A DNA stretch of 64,000 bases from Paenibacillus sp. Soil750 (GCF_001428045.1 NZ_LMSD01000006.1:81733-145732), one strand, 5' to 3'. Positions 8,676 to 17,739 are shown, counted from the stretch's first letter. Made by a program: numbers and translations. The notes: generated from the sequence alone by a model not told the origin.

Positions 8676-8707
8676 TTGTAAGGTAACGCGAAGGAGTTGT
8701 AAGTTAC
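8676..8707. promoter_or_regulatory. Direct-repeat regulator site between bceR and bceA
   Basis: TTGTAAGGTAAC at 8676 and TTGTAAGTTAC at 8697 are near-identical and start 21 bases apart, two helical turns. They also contain a GTAAC/GTTAC inverted pair. The site lies midway between the divergent two-component and transporter operons, where a BceR-type dimer would bind to induce bceAB. The downstream promoter elements are poor, as expected for an activated promoter. Confidence 0.45.
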
Positions 8708-8785
8708 TTCGATGGTTGCATGATCCCGGAGATAGTAGGATAGAGGTATCAGGAAGCAAACCATGTTATTGGAGGAATAACCGAT

Positions 8786-9553
8786 ATGAAAACGATCGTT
8801 GAAGCTAAGCAATTGAAGAAAGTATACGGCACCAAAGGCAATGTATTTACGGCGCTGAAAGATATCGATTTAACCATTACCCAAGGTGAGTTTGTAGGTA
8901 TTATGGGACCGTCTGGATCGGGCAAAACGACACTGCTGAACATGTTAGCCACAATCGACCAGCCAACCTCAGGGGAAATCATGGTTGACGGAATTAGTTT
9001 AATGAAGATGAAAGAGGCAGAGCTGGCGAACTTTCGCCGCGACAAGCTGGGCTTCATTTTTCAGGACTACAACTTGCTCGATACGTTGACGGTGAAAGAG
9101 AACATCATTCTCCCACTTGCCCTAGCACGAATGAAGGTGGCTGAATTGGAGCGCCGCGTAGAGGTGATCAGCAAGAAGTTCGGCATCGATCCCTTGCTGG
9201 ATAAGTACCCTTACCAAATTTCTGGTGGGCAAAAGCAGCGAACAGCCGCATGCCGTGCCATCGTGTCAAACCCCAGTCTTGTACTGGCCGATGAGCCGAC
9301 AGGGGCACTGGATTCCAAATCTGCGACAGAACTTCTGGAAAGCTTGCAGAGCTTGAACGTGCAGGATAAATCAACCATTCTCATCGTAACGCATGATGCT
9401 TTTGCAGCCAGCTATTGTACACGTGTTGTCTTTATTAAAGATGGTCAATTATTTACGGAGTTAAATAAGGGGACGTCTTCGCGCAAGGAATTCTTCAACA
9501 AAGTCATGGATGTGCTCTCGGTGCTAGGGGGTGGGGCAAGTGACCTTATTTAG
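8786..9553 (+). CDS. bceA: BceA-like ABC transporter ATPase (peptide-antibiotic resistance)
   Basis: A MacB/LolD-type ATPase of 255 residues with Walker A GPSGSGKT (41-48), Q-loop FQDYN, signature ISGGQKQR (145-152) and Walker B LVLADEPT (165-172), then ALDSKS. With the adjacent FtsX-like permease it forms the BceAB-type module that protects lipid II-cycle intermediates from peptide antibiotics such as bacitracin and signals to the kinase. TGGAGG lies 8 bases before the ATG. The signature is followed by RTAACRAI where most relatives have RVAxARAI, a minor deviation. Confidence 0.93.
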   Translation: MKTIVEAKQLKKVYGTKGNVFTALKDIDLTITQGEFVGIMGPSGSGKTTLLNMLATIDQPTSGEIMVDGISLMKMKEAELANFRRDKLGFIFQDYNLLDTLTVKENIILPLALARMKVAELERRVEVISKKFGIDPLLDKYPYQISGGQKQRTAACRAIVSNPSLVLADEPTGALDSKSATELLESLQSLNVQDKSTILIVTHDAFAASYCTRVVFIKDGQLFTELNKGTSSRKEFFNKVMDVLSVLGGGASDLI

Positions 9554-11465
9554 TTTGGCTAGAAGAAATGTTATCGGTAATCTCAAAAATTATTTGATCT
9601 ATTTCATCTCCATGATTTTCAGTGTCGTGATTTATTATACGTTTGTTTCTTTGCGCTACAGTGAGGAGATTGCGGCGAATGTGCAGAAATGGGAGGGCAT
9701 GAAGTCCGTTTTCACACAAGCTTCGATTGTGCTCATCTTGTTCGTTGCGGTGTTTATCTGGTATTCCAACTCGTTTTTCACCAAAAAGCGAAAGAAAGAA
9801 GTAGGCTTGTACGCCTTGCTCGGCGTAAGGAAGCGTAAGATTGGCACCATGTTATTTTATGAAAATATGATGATGGGCATTGGCGCCGTTGCGGTGGGCA
9901 TTGTGCTGGGGACTTTACTATCCAAGCTGTTTGCGATGATGTTCCTCAAATTGCTGGATTCAGCTGTGGAAGTCAGTTTCAGTATTTCCTCGGAAGCGAT
10001 TGTGAACACTTTGATCGTATTTGCCATCATTATTGTCGTCACTTCGATCCACAGCTATCGCTTGATCTATCGCTTCCAGCTCGTGGAATTGTTCAAGGCA
10101 GAGCAAGAGGGGGAACAGGTTCCGAAGCCATCGGTTTTCTCAGCGGTATTGGCCATAGCCCTATTAATTATCGGCTATTGGACGGTGTTTCAGCCTATGA
10201 CGACTGGGGCACAAATGGGAAGGAACTTCCTTATTATCTTCGGCACTTTGATCGCCGGCACGTATCTGTTATTCCGATATGCACTCATTTATATCTTGAA
10301 AATCGCCCAAAAGACGAAGTCTCGGTACTATAAAGGTATGAATATGATCTCTACGGCGCAATTGATTTATCGCATTCGAGGCAATACGCGAATGTTCACG
10401 ATGATTGCGCTGCTCAGCGCACTAACGCTTTGTGCGGTTACGGTAGGCTCAAGCGCCTATTTCACGATCACCAAGGAAGCAGAGGAGGAAGCTCCTTTCA
10501 GTTATATGCACATTTCACAAGGGGCCAGCTTCGATGGTCAAGTTAGCGCAATGTTGGAGCAGGATAAAGAACATCCAATCGAAGCTAAGCTGGATGTTCC
10601 CATTATCAGAGTTACGGCAGATATGACGAACTTCTTCTATCATCCATCAAGTCATTCGCCAAGTTCAGTTCCCATCAAGCTGGTGTCAGCCTCCATGTAC
10701 AATCGCACCTCAGAGACGTTAGACAGAGAGGGTCAAGTTGTACTCCAAGATCAAGATATCGCAGTCATTCAGCCGAGATATTCGACGTTTACCTTGAATG
10801 AAGTGAAGGGAGATACGATTTCTTTCAATGCTCAGGCAGGCAAGCAAACGCTAACTGTTCAGCAGTTAATCGTAGGAAGAATGCTGCCATGGAGCTTCCC
10901 GGATCTCGTCTTCATCGTGAGTGACACGCAGTATGCCAAGCTGCTTCCAGGATCAGACGAAGTGACATACAAAGGGTATGTCGTCAAGAATCAAGGGTCC
11001 ACGAAGCTGACCTCTAATGCCCTGATGAAGCTGAAAACAGATCAGAACGGGCTGTCCTCCTACTATTATCAATATCGTCAAAATTTGGAGTCCGCTGGCA
11101 TGGATATATTCACATTGGGCTTCCTAGGACTTGTCTTCCTAGCCGCGACGGGATGTATGATATATTTCAAACAGCTAACGGACGCCAACGAAGATAAAGA
11201 GCGCTATGCGATGCTGCGCAAAATCGGTGTAAGCCGCAAAGAAATTAGGACGACGATTGCCAAACAGACCCTGTTCGTGTTCATGCTGCCGCTCATACTA
11301 GGCGTCCTGCACAGCATCATGGTTCTCAAGGCGCTAACAACGATCCAGCTGATTAGCGGAGAAATCTTAATCCCGGTTATAACGACGACGATCCTTTATG
11401 CAGCTATTTATTTCTGCTACTTCGTGCTATGTCTCGGAGCCTCGAACCGTATCGTCAGCAGGTAA
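9540..11465 (+). CDS. bceB: BceB-like FtsX-domain permease
   Basis: About 641 residues with the BceB plan: a first helix (LIYFISMIFSVVIYY), helices 2-4 as an FtsX unit, helices 5-7, a large extracellular domain of about 200 residues (roughly 320-520) and a second FtsX unit at the C-terminus. I start at the GTG at 9540 (MTLFSLARRN), the conserved N-terminus of the family; an in-frame GTG nine bases earlier is less likely. The start overlaps the bceA stop. The 3' end runs 39 bases into the convergent kinase gene at 11427. Confidence 0.93.
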   Translation: MTLFSLARRNVIGNLKNYLIYFISMIFSVVIYYTFVSLRYSEEIAANVQKWEGMKSVFTQASIVLILFVAVFIWYSNSFFTKKRKKEVGLYALLGVRKRKIGTMLFYENMMMGIGAVAVGIVLGTLLSKLFAMMFLKLLDSAVEVSFSISSEAIVNTLIVFAIIIVVTSIHSYRLIYRFQLVELFKAEQEGEQVPKPSVFSAVLAIALLIIGYWTVFQPMTTGAQMGRNFLIIFGTLIAGTYLLFRYALIYILKIAQKTKSRYYKGMNMISTAQLIYRIRGNTRMFTMIALLSALTLCAVTVGSSAYFTITKEAEEEAPFSYMHISQGASFDGQVSAMLEQDKEHPIEAKLDVPIIRVTADMTNFFYHPSSHSPSSVPIKLVSASMYNRTSETLDREGQVVLQDQDIAVIQPRYSTFTLNEVKGDTISFNAQAGKQTLTVQQLIVGRMLPWSFPDLVFIVSDTQYAKLLPGSDEVTYKGYVVKNQGSTKLTSNALMKLKTDQNGLSSYYYQYRQNLESAGMDIFTLGFLGLVFLAATGCMIYFKQLTDANEDKERYAMLRKIGVSRKEIRTTIAKQTLFVFMLPLILGVLHSIMVLKALTTIQLISGEILIPVITTTILYAAIYFCYFVLCLGASNRIVSR

Positions 11466-13004
11466 AATGGTGAACGTGACGCCATCACGTTCATTCTTAG
11501 CCTGAACGCTCATCCCGTGATGATCCATAATTTGTTTCACGATGGCCAGACCGAGACCGAACTGCCCCTTGCCGCCAGTGCGGAATGGCTCAAACAGATT
11601 ATCCGCAATCTCTTGATCTAGGAGCGGGCCATCGTTACTCATCTGAATGTCAAAATAAGGAGCGGGGCTCATGCGGATCCGAATGCAAGTCTCGGCATAA
11701 CGAAGCTGATTATCGAGCATGTTTTCCAAAGCGATCTTCCATTGTTCCTGATCTCCCAGGAGCGTGTGAGGAGCTAAGTTCAGTTCCCAGGTGATCTCAG
11801 GACGTTTATAGCGGAGTCGTTCTACAACATCTTCGATAACTGCTTTGATTTCAAAAGCATGGAAAGGCTTCTCTTTGGCCGTAAAATAATTCAATTTGTT
11901 CAGCAATAACAGATCGCGAATGCGCTTCTCCAGCCGTTCGCCTTCTTTCATAATGACGCCTAAACTTGCACTTAACGTGCCTTTCGGAAAAACACCGTCC
12001 TGAATGGATTGCGCATAACTGCGGATCACCATGACCGGTGTTTTTAGTTCGTGCGACGTATGCTGCAGGAAGAATTGCTGTGCACGATCTTGCTTCACAA
12101 GCCGCTGCCGCATTCCTTCAATGGCCTTGCCTAGGCGGCCAATTTCATCTTTACGGCGGCCCGTGTCGATGGGCTCATGCCAATCACGCTCGGCCATGCG
12201 TCCCACATGCTGTTCCATCTGAACGAGGGGACGCGTGAAATACCGAGCGAGCAGTAAGCAGGGGAGCCAGCTGATCACGATAAGTCCAACCATCAATAGG
12301 ATCAGTCGGACGAACATCGACATGATGAGATCATTGCGGTAGTTGCCCCAAGCGTAGGAAACGATAAAGTTAGGTGCTCCTTGAACGATCTCTTTGCGAA
12401 TGACATAAAAGATACTGTTATCATCAATACTGCGTGTATACTTGGCAACGGGCTGCATCTGGGCTAAAGCATCTTTCTCCATGGCCGCCATGAACGGCTC
12501 TGCTGAATGGAGTGCTGTCGTAGTAGCAGCTGTAGCTGCTACGGCCTCAGCTGCTTGTGTACCGCTAATGGTAAAATGCCGAATAGAAGGGCCGGTCAGT
12601 GTTCTTTGAAAAGGAGCTGTTATCTGGGCGGAAAGTTTAGAAACTTCGGTCAATGTGGGAACAGAAGCGCTCGATGAATCTCCCATTTGCACGATACTGC
12701 TTCCGTCGGCGTTAGGGACAACTAGGACGCGACTTCCAAGCGATGGATCGGATCCTGAGATGGATGTCATATTCATAGGCTGTGGTGATAGGGGGATAGC
12801 GAAAACAGGACTCACAGCTCTTGTTGCTTCCACTTGGAGACCACTTTGGGTATCCATCAAAATATTATAAAGCTGCTCGGTGAAAAAGCCCTTTAACGTC
12901 CAAGGCAATAATACCGCGAGCAGTGTGAAAATGAACAAAGTCAGCGCGGCGAAGGCTCCCCATAATTTCATGGCGAGCGGCCACTGGCCTAGTCGAAGAC
13001 TCAT
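11427..13004 (-). CDS. Sensor histidine kinase with HAMP domain
   Basis: A 525-residue membrane kinase: helix about 11-33, an extracellular domain to about 230 with an Ala/Thr-rich stretch (AAEAVAATAATTTA), a second helix, a HAMP domain (TRPLVQMEQHVGRMAERD), then HisKA with the phosphoacceptor in HTSHELKTPVMVIRSY and an ATPase domain with ENMLDNQLRYA and GQFGLGLAIVKQ. The D-box region reads MSNDGPLL rather than DxGxG, a mild degeneration. The ATG overlaps the regulator's stop. The stimulus is unknown; the secreted protein co-encoded upstream is a candidate partner. The 3' end overlaps bceB by 39 bases. Confidence 0.88.
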   Translation of the reverse strand: MSLRLGQWPLAMKLWGAFAALTLFIFTLLAVLLPWTLKGFFTEQLYNILMDTQSGLQVEATRAVSPVFAIPLSPQPMNMTSISGSDPSLGSRVLVVPNADGSSIVQMGDSSSASVPTLTEVSKLSAQITAPFQRTLTGPSIRHFTISGTQAAEAVAATAATTTALHSAEPFMAAMEKDALAQMQPVAKYTRSIDDNSIFYVIRKEIVQGAPNFIVSYAWGNYRNDLIMSMFVRLILLMVGLIVISWLPCLLLARYFTRPLVQMEQHVGRMAERDWHEPIDTGRRKDEIGRLGKAIEGMRQRLVKQDRAQQFFLQHTSHELKTPVMVIRSYAQSIQDGVFPKGTLSASLGVIMKEGERLEKRIRDLLLLNKLNYFTAKEKPFHAFEIKAVIEDVVERLRYKRPEITWELNLAPHTLLGDQEQWKIALENMLDNQLRYAETCIRIRMSPAPYFDIQMSNDGPLLDQEIADNLFEPFRTGGKGQFGLGLAIVKQIMDHHGMSVQAKNERDGVTFTILPADDTVRGSET

Positions 13005-13699
13005 GCTTTCACCATCCTATACCCGTATCCGTATACGGTTTCTAAACGCATGTCGGGCAGCTTGCGGCGCAGTCTGCGTACTAAATCATCAACGACACGA
13101 TCCGTGCCGAAGTAGTCGATGCCCCAAACAGAGCGCAGCACTTGCTCCCGTTCAAGCACATGTCCTTGATGTTGAATGAAGTAGAGCAGCAGCTCGAATT
13201 CCTTTGAAGTCAAATCGAGTGTAGCACCCTCGCGATCGGTTACGGTGCGAGCGGGCTCATCGATCGTGTAAGTAGCTAACGTAGTGAGCTGTGCGCGGCG
13301 CTCCATGGATGCCGTTAGCGCGCTGTTCCCTTGCCGTTCATATACACGTTCTAGCAGCTTGCGACAGCGGATAACTAGCTCGCGTGGCAGAAACGGCTTC
13401 GCCAAGTAGTCATCGCTTCCAAGCTCAAGACCTATAATGCGATCGATATCCGCATCGCGGGCCGAGATGAAGATCACGGGTTGTGATGGTTGATCGGCTT
13501 TAATCTCTCGGATGAGCTGGAAGCCATCTACGCCTGGCAGCATAATATCGAGGACCCACAAGTCCGGCCGCTCCGAGATTGCTTCTCTGGCTGAGGTCCC
13601 ATCGGGGAACGAACGCACCTGCCACCCCTCTTTCTCCAAATATGCGGCAAGCACGCCTCTTAAATGCTCTTCGTCTTCTACTAAAAAGATGCTATACAT
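13001..13699 (-). CDS. OmpR-family response regulator
   Basis: About 232 residues with a receiver domain (FLVEDEEHLRG, phosphoacceptor Asp in LWVLDIMLPGVDG near residue 52, Lys in LAKPF) and a winged-helix output domain ending in LETVYGYGYRMV. The start MYSIFLVEDEE at 13699 is chosen because the preceding residues do not belong to the fold and CAGGGA lies just upstream. It is cotranscribed with the kinase (4-base overlap) and probably with the secreted-protein gene, which ends 89 bases upstream of this start with no terminator between. Confidence 0.9.
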   Translation of the reverse strand: MYSIFLVEDEEHLRGVLAAYLEKEGWQVRSFPDGTSAREAISERPDLWVLDIMLPGVDGFQLIREIKADQPSQPVIFISARDADIDRIIGLELGSDDYLAKPFLPRELVIRCRKLLERVYERQGNSALTASMERRAQLTTLATYTIDEPARTVTDREGATLDLTSKEFELLLYFIQHQGHVLEREQVLRSVWGIDYFGTDRVVDDLVRRLRRKLPDMRLETVYGYGYRMVKA

Positions 13700-13787
13700 C
13701 GTATCCCTGCCTTCCATGCCTTCTATAACATGAGGAAAAGTGGAGCCGAATCGCATGATATGCGATCGGATCCACCTTACTTAACAT

Positions 13788-14594
13788 TTATTTTTTCTCA
13801 GCTTCTGTTGCTTGCTGCTCTTTGATTTTTTTAGTGATGTCACGCATGTCTTCTGTTCCCTTTACAAAATCCTTCAACAAATCTGGCAAGATCGCACGGA
13901 TCGCTTCTGCATCATCCGCTTCTACCGCATCTGTTAATTTTTGTTGGAGTTTCATGCTTTCAGACTCTACGGGCTTTGCTATCATTATATCACTCGCTAC
14001 ACCAGCCTCAACTGGAAGAAGACGGGTAATCTGCTCTGGAGCTGTTCCATCGGACTTCGTTATGGTTGTAAAGAAGCCATTTGTAGGACGAGCTGCCCCT
14101 TCTGGAAGATCTTTGATCTCTACAGCTGTGAGAGTAGGTAATGAAGGCAAAGCTTCAATGGCTTTTCCGCCTTCAAATGAAGTAACGAAAGTAGCGCCTT
14201 CAGAAGGGAATACTTGTGTGCCACCATCCGCAGCATCTTTACTTGAAATCGTTACTGTCTGAGCGAAGGAAGGCTTCGGCAGATCGGCTTCTGCTTGCTT
14301 CCGATCGTCGAGTGCTTTCTTCCAGTCAGCAAGGGTATCTGGTGCGTACGTAGTGGCAAGCATTTTCAAATAGTTGCGCTCATGAGCAGGTTGGTTAAGC
14401 AAGCCTGCACTCGAAGAGCGGAAGTGAAGGGCTGGCACTGCTCCAACAGCCTTTACCATTTGTACGGCTTTGGCGGTGGGTGGTGTTTCACTTGTTGTAT
14501 CTGCCGCAGAGGCACTTACTGCACCGAATGCGATGGTTGTCATAATAGCTAGCAGGCTCGTTTGAACGGCGCGTTTTTTCCATGTTGTTTTCAT
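13788..14594 (-). CDS. Secreted protein of unknown function, upstream of a two-component system
   Basis: The 268-residue product begins with a classical signal peptide (KKRAVQTSLLAIMTTIAFGAVSASA, cleavage near residue 30). The mature part has no motif I recognise. It includes an N-terminal helical segment, a central part rich in Ser, Thr and Pro, and a C-terminal charged helix ending in EQQATEAEKK. No lipobox or anchoring motif is present, so it is probably released or held loosely in the wall. GAAAGGAG precedes the ATG. Its place as first gene of a probable three-gene unit with regulator and kinase suggests a link to what that system senses. Confidence 0.7.
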   Translation of the reverse strand: MKTTWKKRAVQTSLLAIMTTIAFGAVSASAADTTSETPPTAKAVQMVKAVGAVPALHFRSSSAGLLNQPAHERNYLKMLATTYAPDTLADWKKALDDRKQAEADLPKPSFAQTVTISSKDAADGGTQVFPSEGATFVTSFEGGKAIEALPSLPTLTAVEIKDLPEGAARPTNGFFTTITKSDGTAPEQITRLLPVEAGVASDIMIAKPVESESMKLQQKLTDAVEADDAEAIRAILPDLLKDFVKGTEDMRDITKKIKEQQATEAEKK

Positions 14595-14720
14595 AGTTTG
14601 AAAACTCCTTTCGATTTATGTAGCAATGCAGGGATGGTTGATTTCCCTTACACCCTTACTGTACCGAAAGATTATGGACATCCTATCGTAACATTGTGGG
14701 AAATTGTGTGTGTGAGAAAA

Positions 14721-14775
14721 CACCACCCTGGGGGGACAGGAAGGTTTGTATCCTTCTTATACCAAACGGGTGGTG
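14721..14775. other. Nested inverted repeat (possible structured RNA or operator)
   Basis: CACCACCC (14721-14728) pairs perfectly with GGGTGGTG (14768-14775). Inside, GTTTGTAT pairs with ATACCAAAC with one bulge. The 5' side has an unpaired G-rich 15-base insert. It sits in the 320-base gap between the divergent secreted-protein gene and the membrane-protein pair at 14915. I saw nothing else in this gap, and no T-run follows, so it is not a simple terminator. Confidence 0.4.
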
Positions 14776-14914
14776 AGTATTTGCCGGTGATATTTGATCA
14801 GATATTGGGAGCTTTCCAATGGCTAATGATTGGGGAATATTGGGGGAAATAGGTTATAAGGAAATGAAAAATAGTGAACAATAACACCATAAGTTTCCCA
14901 GGAAGGGAGCTCCT

Positions 14915-15391
14915 ATGGTTTTTCTATTGTATAGCTTCGTTACTTTCTTCGTATTTGTTTACTTTATGAAATATCAAAAAAAACATCTGTATTCGTTAGA
15001 GATCTTTTTTTACTGGTGCCTAGCTTCTTTGCTAATTCAAAACCGGTCTGCTATTTTTACGATGAATATGAAAATTGTTGTGATCCCGCACTCGATTATG
15101 TTTGAGTTTTCGCATGTGCTCATACGCCTAGTGTTGTATCCATTAGTTACGCTGTTCTGCTTAAATGAAATTGCCGCCGCTGCATCCAGAACAAAAAAAA
15201 CATGGGTGATCATCAAATATTCGGCATTGTTGTTTGGTTTAGAATGGATTTCCGATTGGTTAGGTGTTTTTAAACACATGAAACCCTATTTATTTTGGTC
15301 GGCTGTATTTTGGACAGGTTATTTGATTTTGATAATGATGATCATGAAAGTTTTTCGCAGAAAATTTTATAAAGGATACCCTAAACCATGA
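14915..15391 (+). CDS. Small multi-pass membrane protein, CBO0543-like
   Basis: A 158-residue protein with four to five hydrophobic segments and little else. The late-helix sequence GLEWISDWLGVFKHMKPYLFWSAVFW parallels the FEW...NGW.xYS segment that is conserved in the next gene and in the CBO0543-like integral membrane family. Function is unknown for the family. GGAAGGGAG lies five bases before the ATG, and its TGA overlaps the ATG of the downstream homologue, so the two are translationally coupled and may form a heteromeric membrane pair. Confidence 0.6.
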   Translation: MVFLLYSFVTFFVFVYFMKYQKKHLYSLEIFFYWCLASLLIQNRSAIFTMNMKIVVIPHSIMFEFSHVLIRLVLYPLVTLFCLNEIAAAASRTKKTWVIIKYSALLFGLEWISDWLGVFKHMKPYLFWSAVFWTGYLILIMMIMKVFRRKFYKGYPKP

Positions 15392-15894
15392 ATTTTCACA
15401 TTGATTGGAACGAATGGTTCGTTGTTATTTGCTCAATTATAGCGATGACAGTGTTTTTTAAGATACGAAAGCATTTTGACACTATCACCATCGTCTTAAT
15501 TTGGACGTTTAATATCTTATTTGTTGCCACTTATGATTACGCACTAGCGGCAACACCATTTGAGCTTTATTACTGCGGTGATAATGTAACTTACGAGCCT
15601 ATTGCAACATTTGCTCACGTTTTCTTGTATCCTCCGTTTTCCTTTTTTCTTTTGTTTTTTTATGATAAATGGAATCTACGCGAAAAAAAGCATCGAAAGC
15701 GTCTTGTACTTTATCTTGCTGGATGGACAGCATTTGCGGTTTTCTTTGAATGGCTGCATGTGCTGAATGGTTTCTTTGTATACACTGGTTGGAAATTGTA
15801 TTATTCAATCCCTCTGTATCCAATATCTGCTTTAATTTTACTGAGAATTTACCATTTTATTGAAAATAATTACCCTTTGCGAAAGAAAACATAA
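15388..15894 (+). CDS. CBO0543-family integral membrane protein
   Basis: A 168-residue protein with about five membrane helices. Near the C-terminus it carries FFEWLHVLNGFFVYTGWKLY followed by YSIPLYP, the signature region of CBO0543-type proteins (FEW...NGWKLWYS...YP). Function is unknown. It is coupled to the preceding gene by an ATGA overlap and is followed by a strong terminator. A third homologue lies nearby on the opposite strand at 16976. Confidence 0.7.
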   Translation: MNFHIDWNEWFVVICSIIAMTVFFKIRKHFDTITIVLIWTFNILFVATYDYALAATPFELYYCGDNVTYEPIATFAHVFLYPPFSFFLLFFYDKWNLREKKHRKRLVLYLAGWTAFAVFFEWLHVLNGFFVYTGWKLYYSIPLYPISALILLRIYHFIENNYPLRKKT

Positions 15895-15925
15895 AATGCC
15901 CCGGAATCTTCCGTGGGCATTTCTG
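15894..15925 (+). terminator. Intrinsic terminator
   Basis: AAATGCCC-CGGA-ATCT-TCCG-T-GGGCATTT forms a nearly perfect stem with a four-base loop directly after the stop of the preceding gene. The A-rich left flank could also serve the minus strand. Confidence 0.8.
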
Positions 15926-15992
15926 TTCACCAACAATTAACTGACTAGTGCACCTATGTATTGAGCGCTCATGGATGAGCGCTTCAGCCTCA

Positions 15993-16907
15993 TCACAAGC
16001 CCATATACTCTCCACCGTTCACATGAATCGTCTGACCGATTACGAAACGCGATTCTTCCGATGCCAAGTATAAATAGATAGGTGCGATTTCGTAAGGCTG
16101 TGCCGTTCTTTTGATCGGGCCTGAATTATTTAAAGACCCATAAGACATGTAAAATTCAGGTGGAAATGAGGAAGGGATAAGAGGAGTCCATGTTCGACCA
16201 GGGGCTACGGCATTGACCCGGATACCCCGATCGGCGAGAGATACCGCCAATGAACGGGTTAGTGCGCTAACGGCACCCTTAGAAGCGGAGTAACTAGCCA
16301 TTGCGGGATAGCCTTTGTCAGCTGCGAGGGAGCTCGTATTAATGATTGCACTGCCCGGCTGTAAGTAAGGAAGTACAGCTTTCGTAAAATAAAAACAGGA
16401 GAATACGTTAGTCTGGAATATCCGCAACAGCTGCTCGGATGACAGGTTAGTCATGTCCTCTTCATAAAACATTTCAGCCGCATTATTGATTAAGATATCA
16501 ACCCGTCCGAATCTGGACATGGTAATCTCTACTGCCTCTTTGCAAAATTTTTCATCACCGATATCCCCGGCAATCGTCAAGCAACAGCGGCCTAATTGCC
16601 GGATTCTCTCCTGAGTCTCCAAGGCATCCGTGTGTTCATTGAGGTAGACTACAGCGATATCCGCACCTTCTCGAGCAAATAAATAGGCGATAGCCCGACC
16701 GATTCCACTATCCCCCCCGGTAATAATCGCAACCTTATTCTGCAGCCTACCCGATCCAACTTGCCCCGGCAGCTCCGAAACGGGCCTTGGCAGCATCAAA
16801 AATTCCAATCCTGGCTGTCCAGGCTGGTACTGGGGCGGAAACTCGACCGGGATTTCTTCGCATTTCGTTACACGAGGGTCATGGGAATGCAATGGGTTTC
16901 CCTCCAT
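15993..16907 (-). CDS. Short-chain dehydrogenase/reductase, YhdF/Gsp39-like
   Basis: A 304-residue SDR with the NAD(P)-binding motif TGGDSGIGRAIA (about residues 64-75), NNAAE, catalytic Ser in INTSSL, and the active-site pair in YSASKGA. The roughly 50-residue N-terminal extension ending in QYQPGQPG...PRPVSELPG is typical of the YhdF/YhxC group, often annotated as general-stress dehydrogenases; the substrate is not known. The ATG at 16907 has no ribosome site upstream, while GGAGGG lies inside the first codons, eight bases before an in-frame TTG at 16892, so the true start may be that TTG. Confidence 0.88.
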   Translation of the reverse strand: MEGNPLHSHDPRVTKCEEIPVEFPPQYQPGQPGLEFLMLPRPVSELPGQVGSGRLQNKVAIITGGDSGIGRAIAYLFAREGADIAVVYLNEHTDALETQERIRQLGRCCLTIAGDIGDEKFCKEAVEITMSRFGRVDILINNAAEMFYEEDMTNLSSEQLLRIFQTNVFSCFYFTKAVLPYLQPGSAIINTSSLAADKGYPAMASYSASKGAVSALTRSLAVSLADRGIRVNAVAPGRTWTPLIPSSFPPEFYMSYGSLNNSGPIKRTAQPYEIAPIYLYLASEESRFVIGQTIHVNGGEYMGL

Positions 16908-16975
16908 TTTTGCGTTAACTACTATTAAATTATTCTTGAAGCTGAAATGGGTGCGTGATTATCACAATCGACTAT

Positions 16976-17476
16976 TCAATTTAGTGGAACTTTGAAATAC
17001 CACATCAGTACTATGATAATTATTAACGAGAAAAAGTAGGCGCGTAGTGGTTTAGTATGATGCAGTCTAAGCATAGGAAACATCATGATATCAAACAACA
17101 CTGAGTACCAAAAAGTCCAGCCATTATCGTATGAGATTCTACCAGAGATCTGTAAAGCAAATTCGACAAATGAATAAATAAATACCCATTTGAGTATGTA
17201 CATAAGCTGCTTGAACTTAGTAGTTATGGGGTAGCTTGAGAGGAACAAAAGAACGCTTAGGGGCATTGTTATTACTGCATATACAATGACCGTTATCCGA
17301 TGATTGTATAGAAAGTCGGGATGAAAAACCCACAAATTATAGTCCTTGGTTAGATATTCATACAAAAGACCACCAGCCAGGATAAAGAGCATTGTTGGGT
17401 GATACTTTTGCCAATTCTTCCAATCTGCCCAACGCCAAACTGAATAAATAGTAAATAAAGCTATTACAACATGCAT
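16976..17476 (-). CDS. CBO0543-family integral membrane protein
   Basis: A 166-residue protein with about five membrane helices and the family segment RISYDNGWTFWYSVLFDI near residues 120-137. I start at MHVVIALF (17476) because AAGGTGG lies nine bases upstream; the frame continues to 17509 without a ribosome site. It is the third member of this family within 2.6 kb but is on the opposite strand and separated by the dehydrogenase gene. Function is unknown. Confidence 0.7.
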   Translation of the reverse strand: MHVVIALFTIYSVWRWADWKNWQKYHPTMLFILAGGLLYEYLTKDYNLWVFHPDFLYNHRITVIVYAVITMPLSVLLFLSSYPITTKFKQLMYILKWVFIYSFVEFALQISGRISYDNGWTFWYSVLFDIMMFPMLRLHHTKPLRAYFFSLIIIIVLMWYFKVPLN

Positions 17477-17739
17477 AGAAATTGACCACCTTCGTATCTT
17501 ATACAACATATCACATATTGTAAGCTTTATTTTACCCGCAATTTTTCGATTGATCCAAATTATGGATAATTATGTTCAACATTGAATAACAAGATGTAGA
17601 GTGCACCTCTTTGATAATTCGAAGTGGTGTATTTTTTATGGCAATAATCGTGCATACGATTGGGTAAGCCATACTTTATTGATGATTTTTGGGAATATGG
17701 GAATAGTATCAATAAATTGAATCACTAGTGAGGGAAGTA

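Noticed and set aside
8597..8812. N-terminal extension of the BceR-like regulator
   Set aside because: The extra residues are unlike receiver domains, overlap the divergent bceA start, and a GTG with AAGGAGG fits the family start.
15993..16907. Sigma-B promoter before the stress-type dehydrogenase
   Set aside because: No GTTTAA-like -35 and GGGTAT-like -10 pair was seen in the 70 bases upstream.
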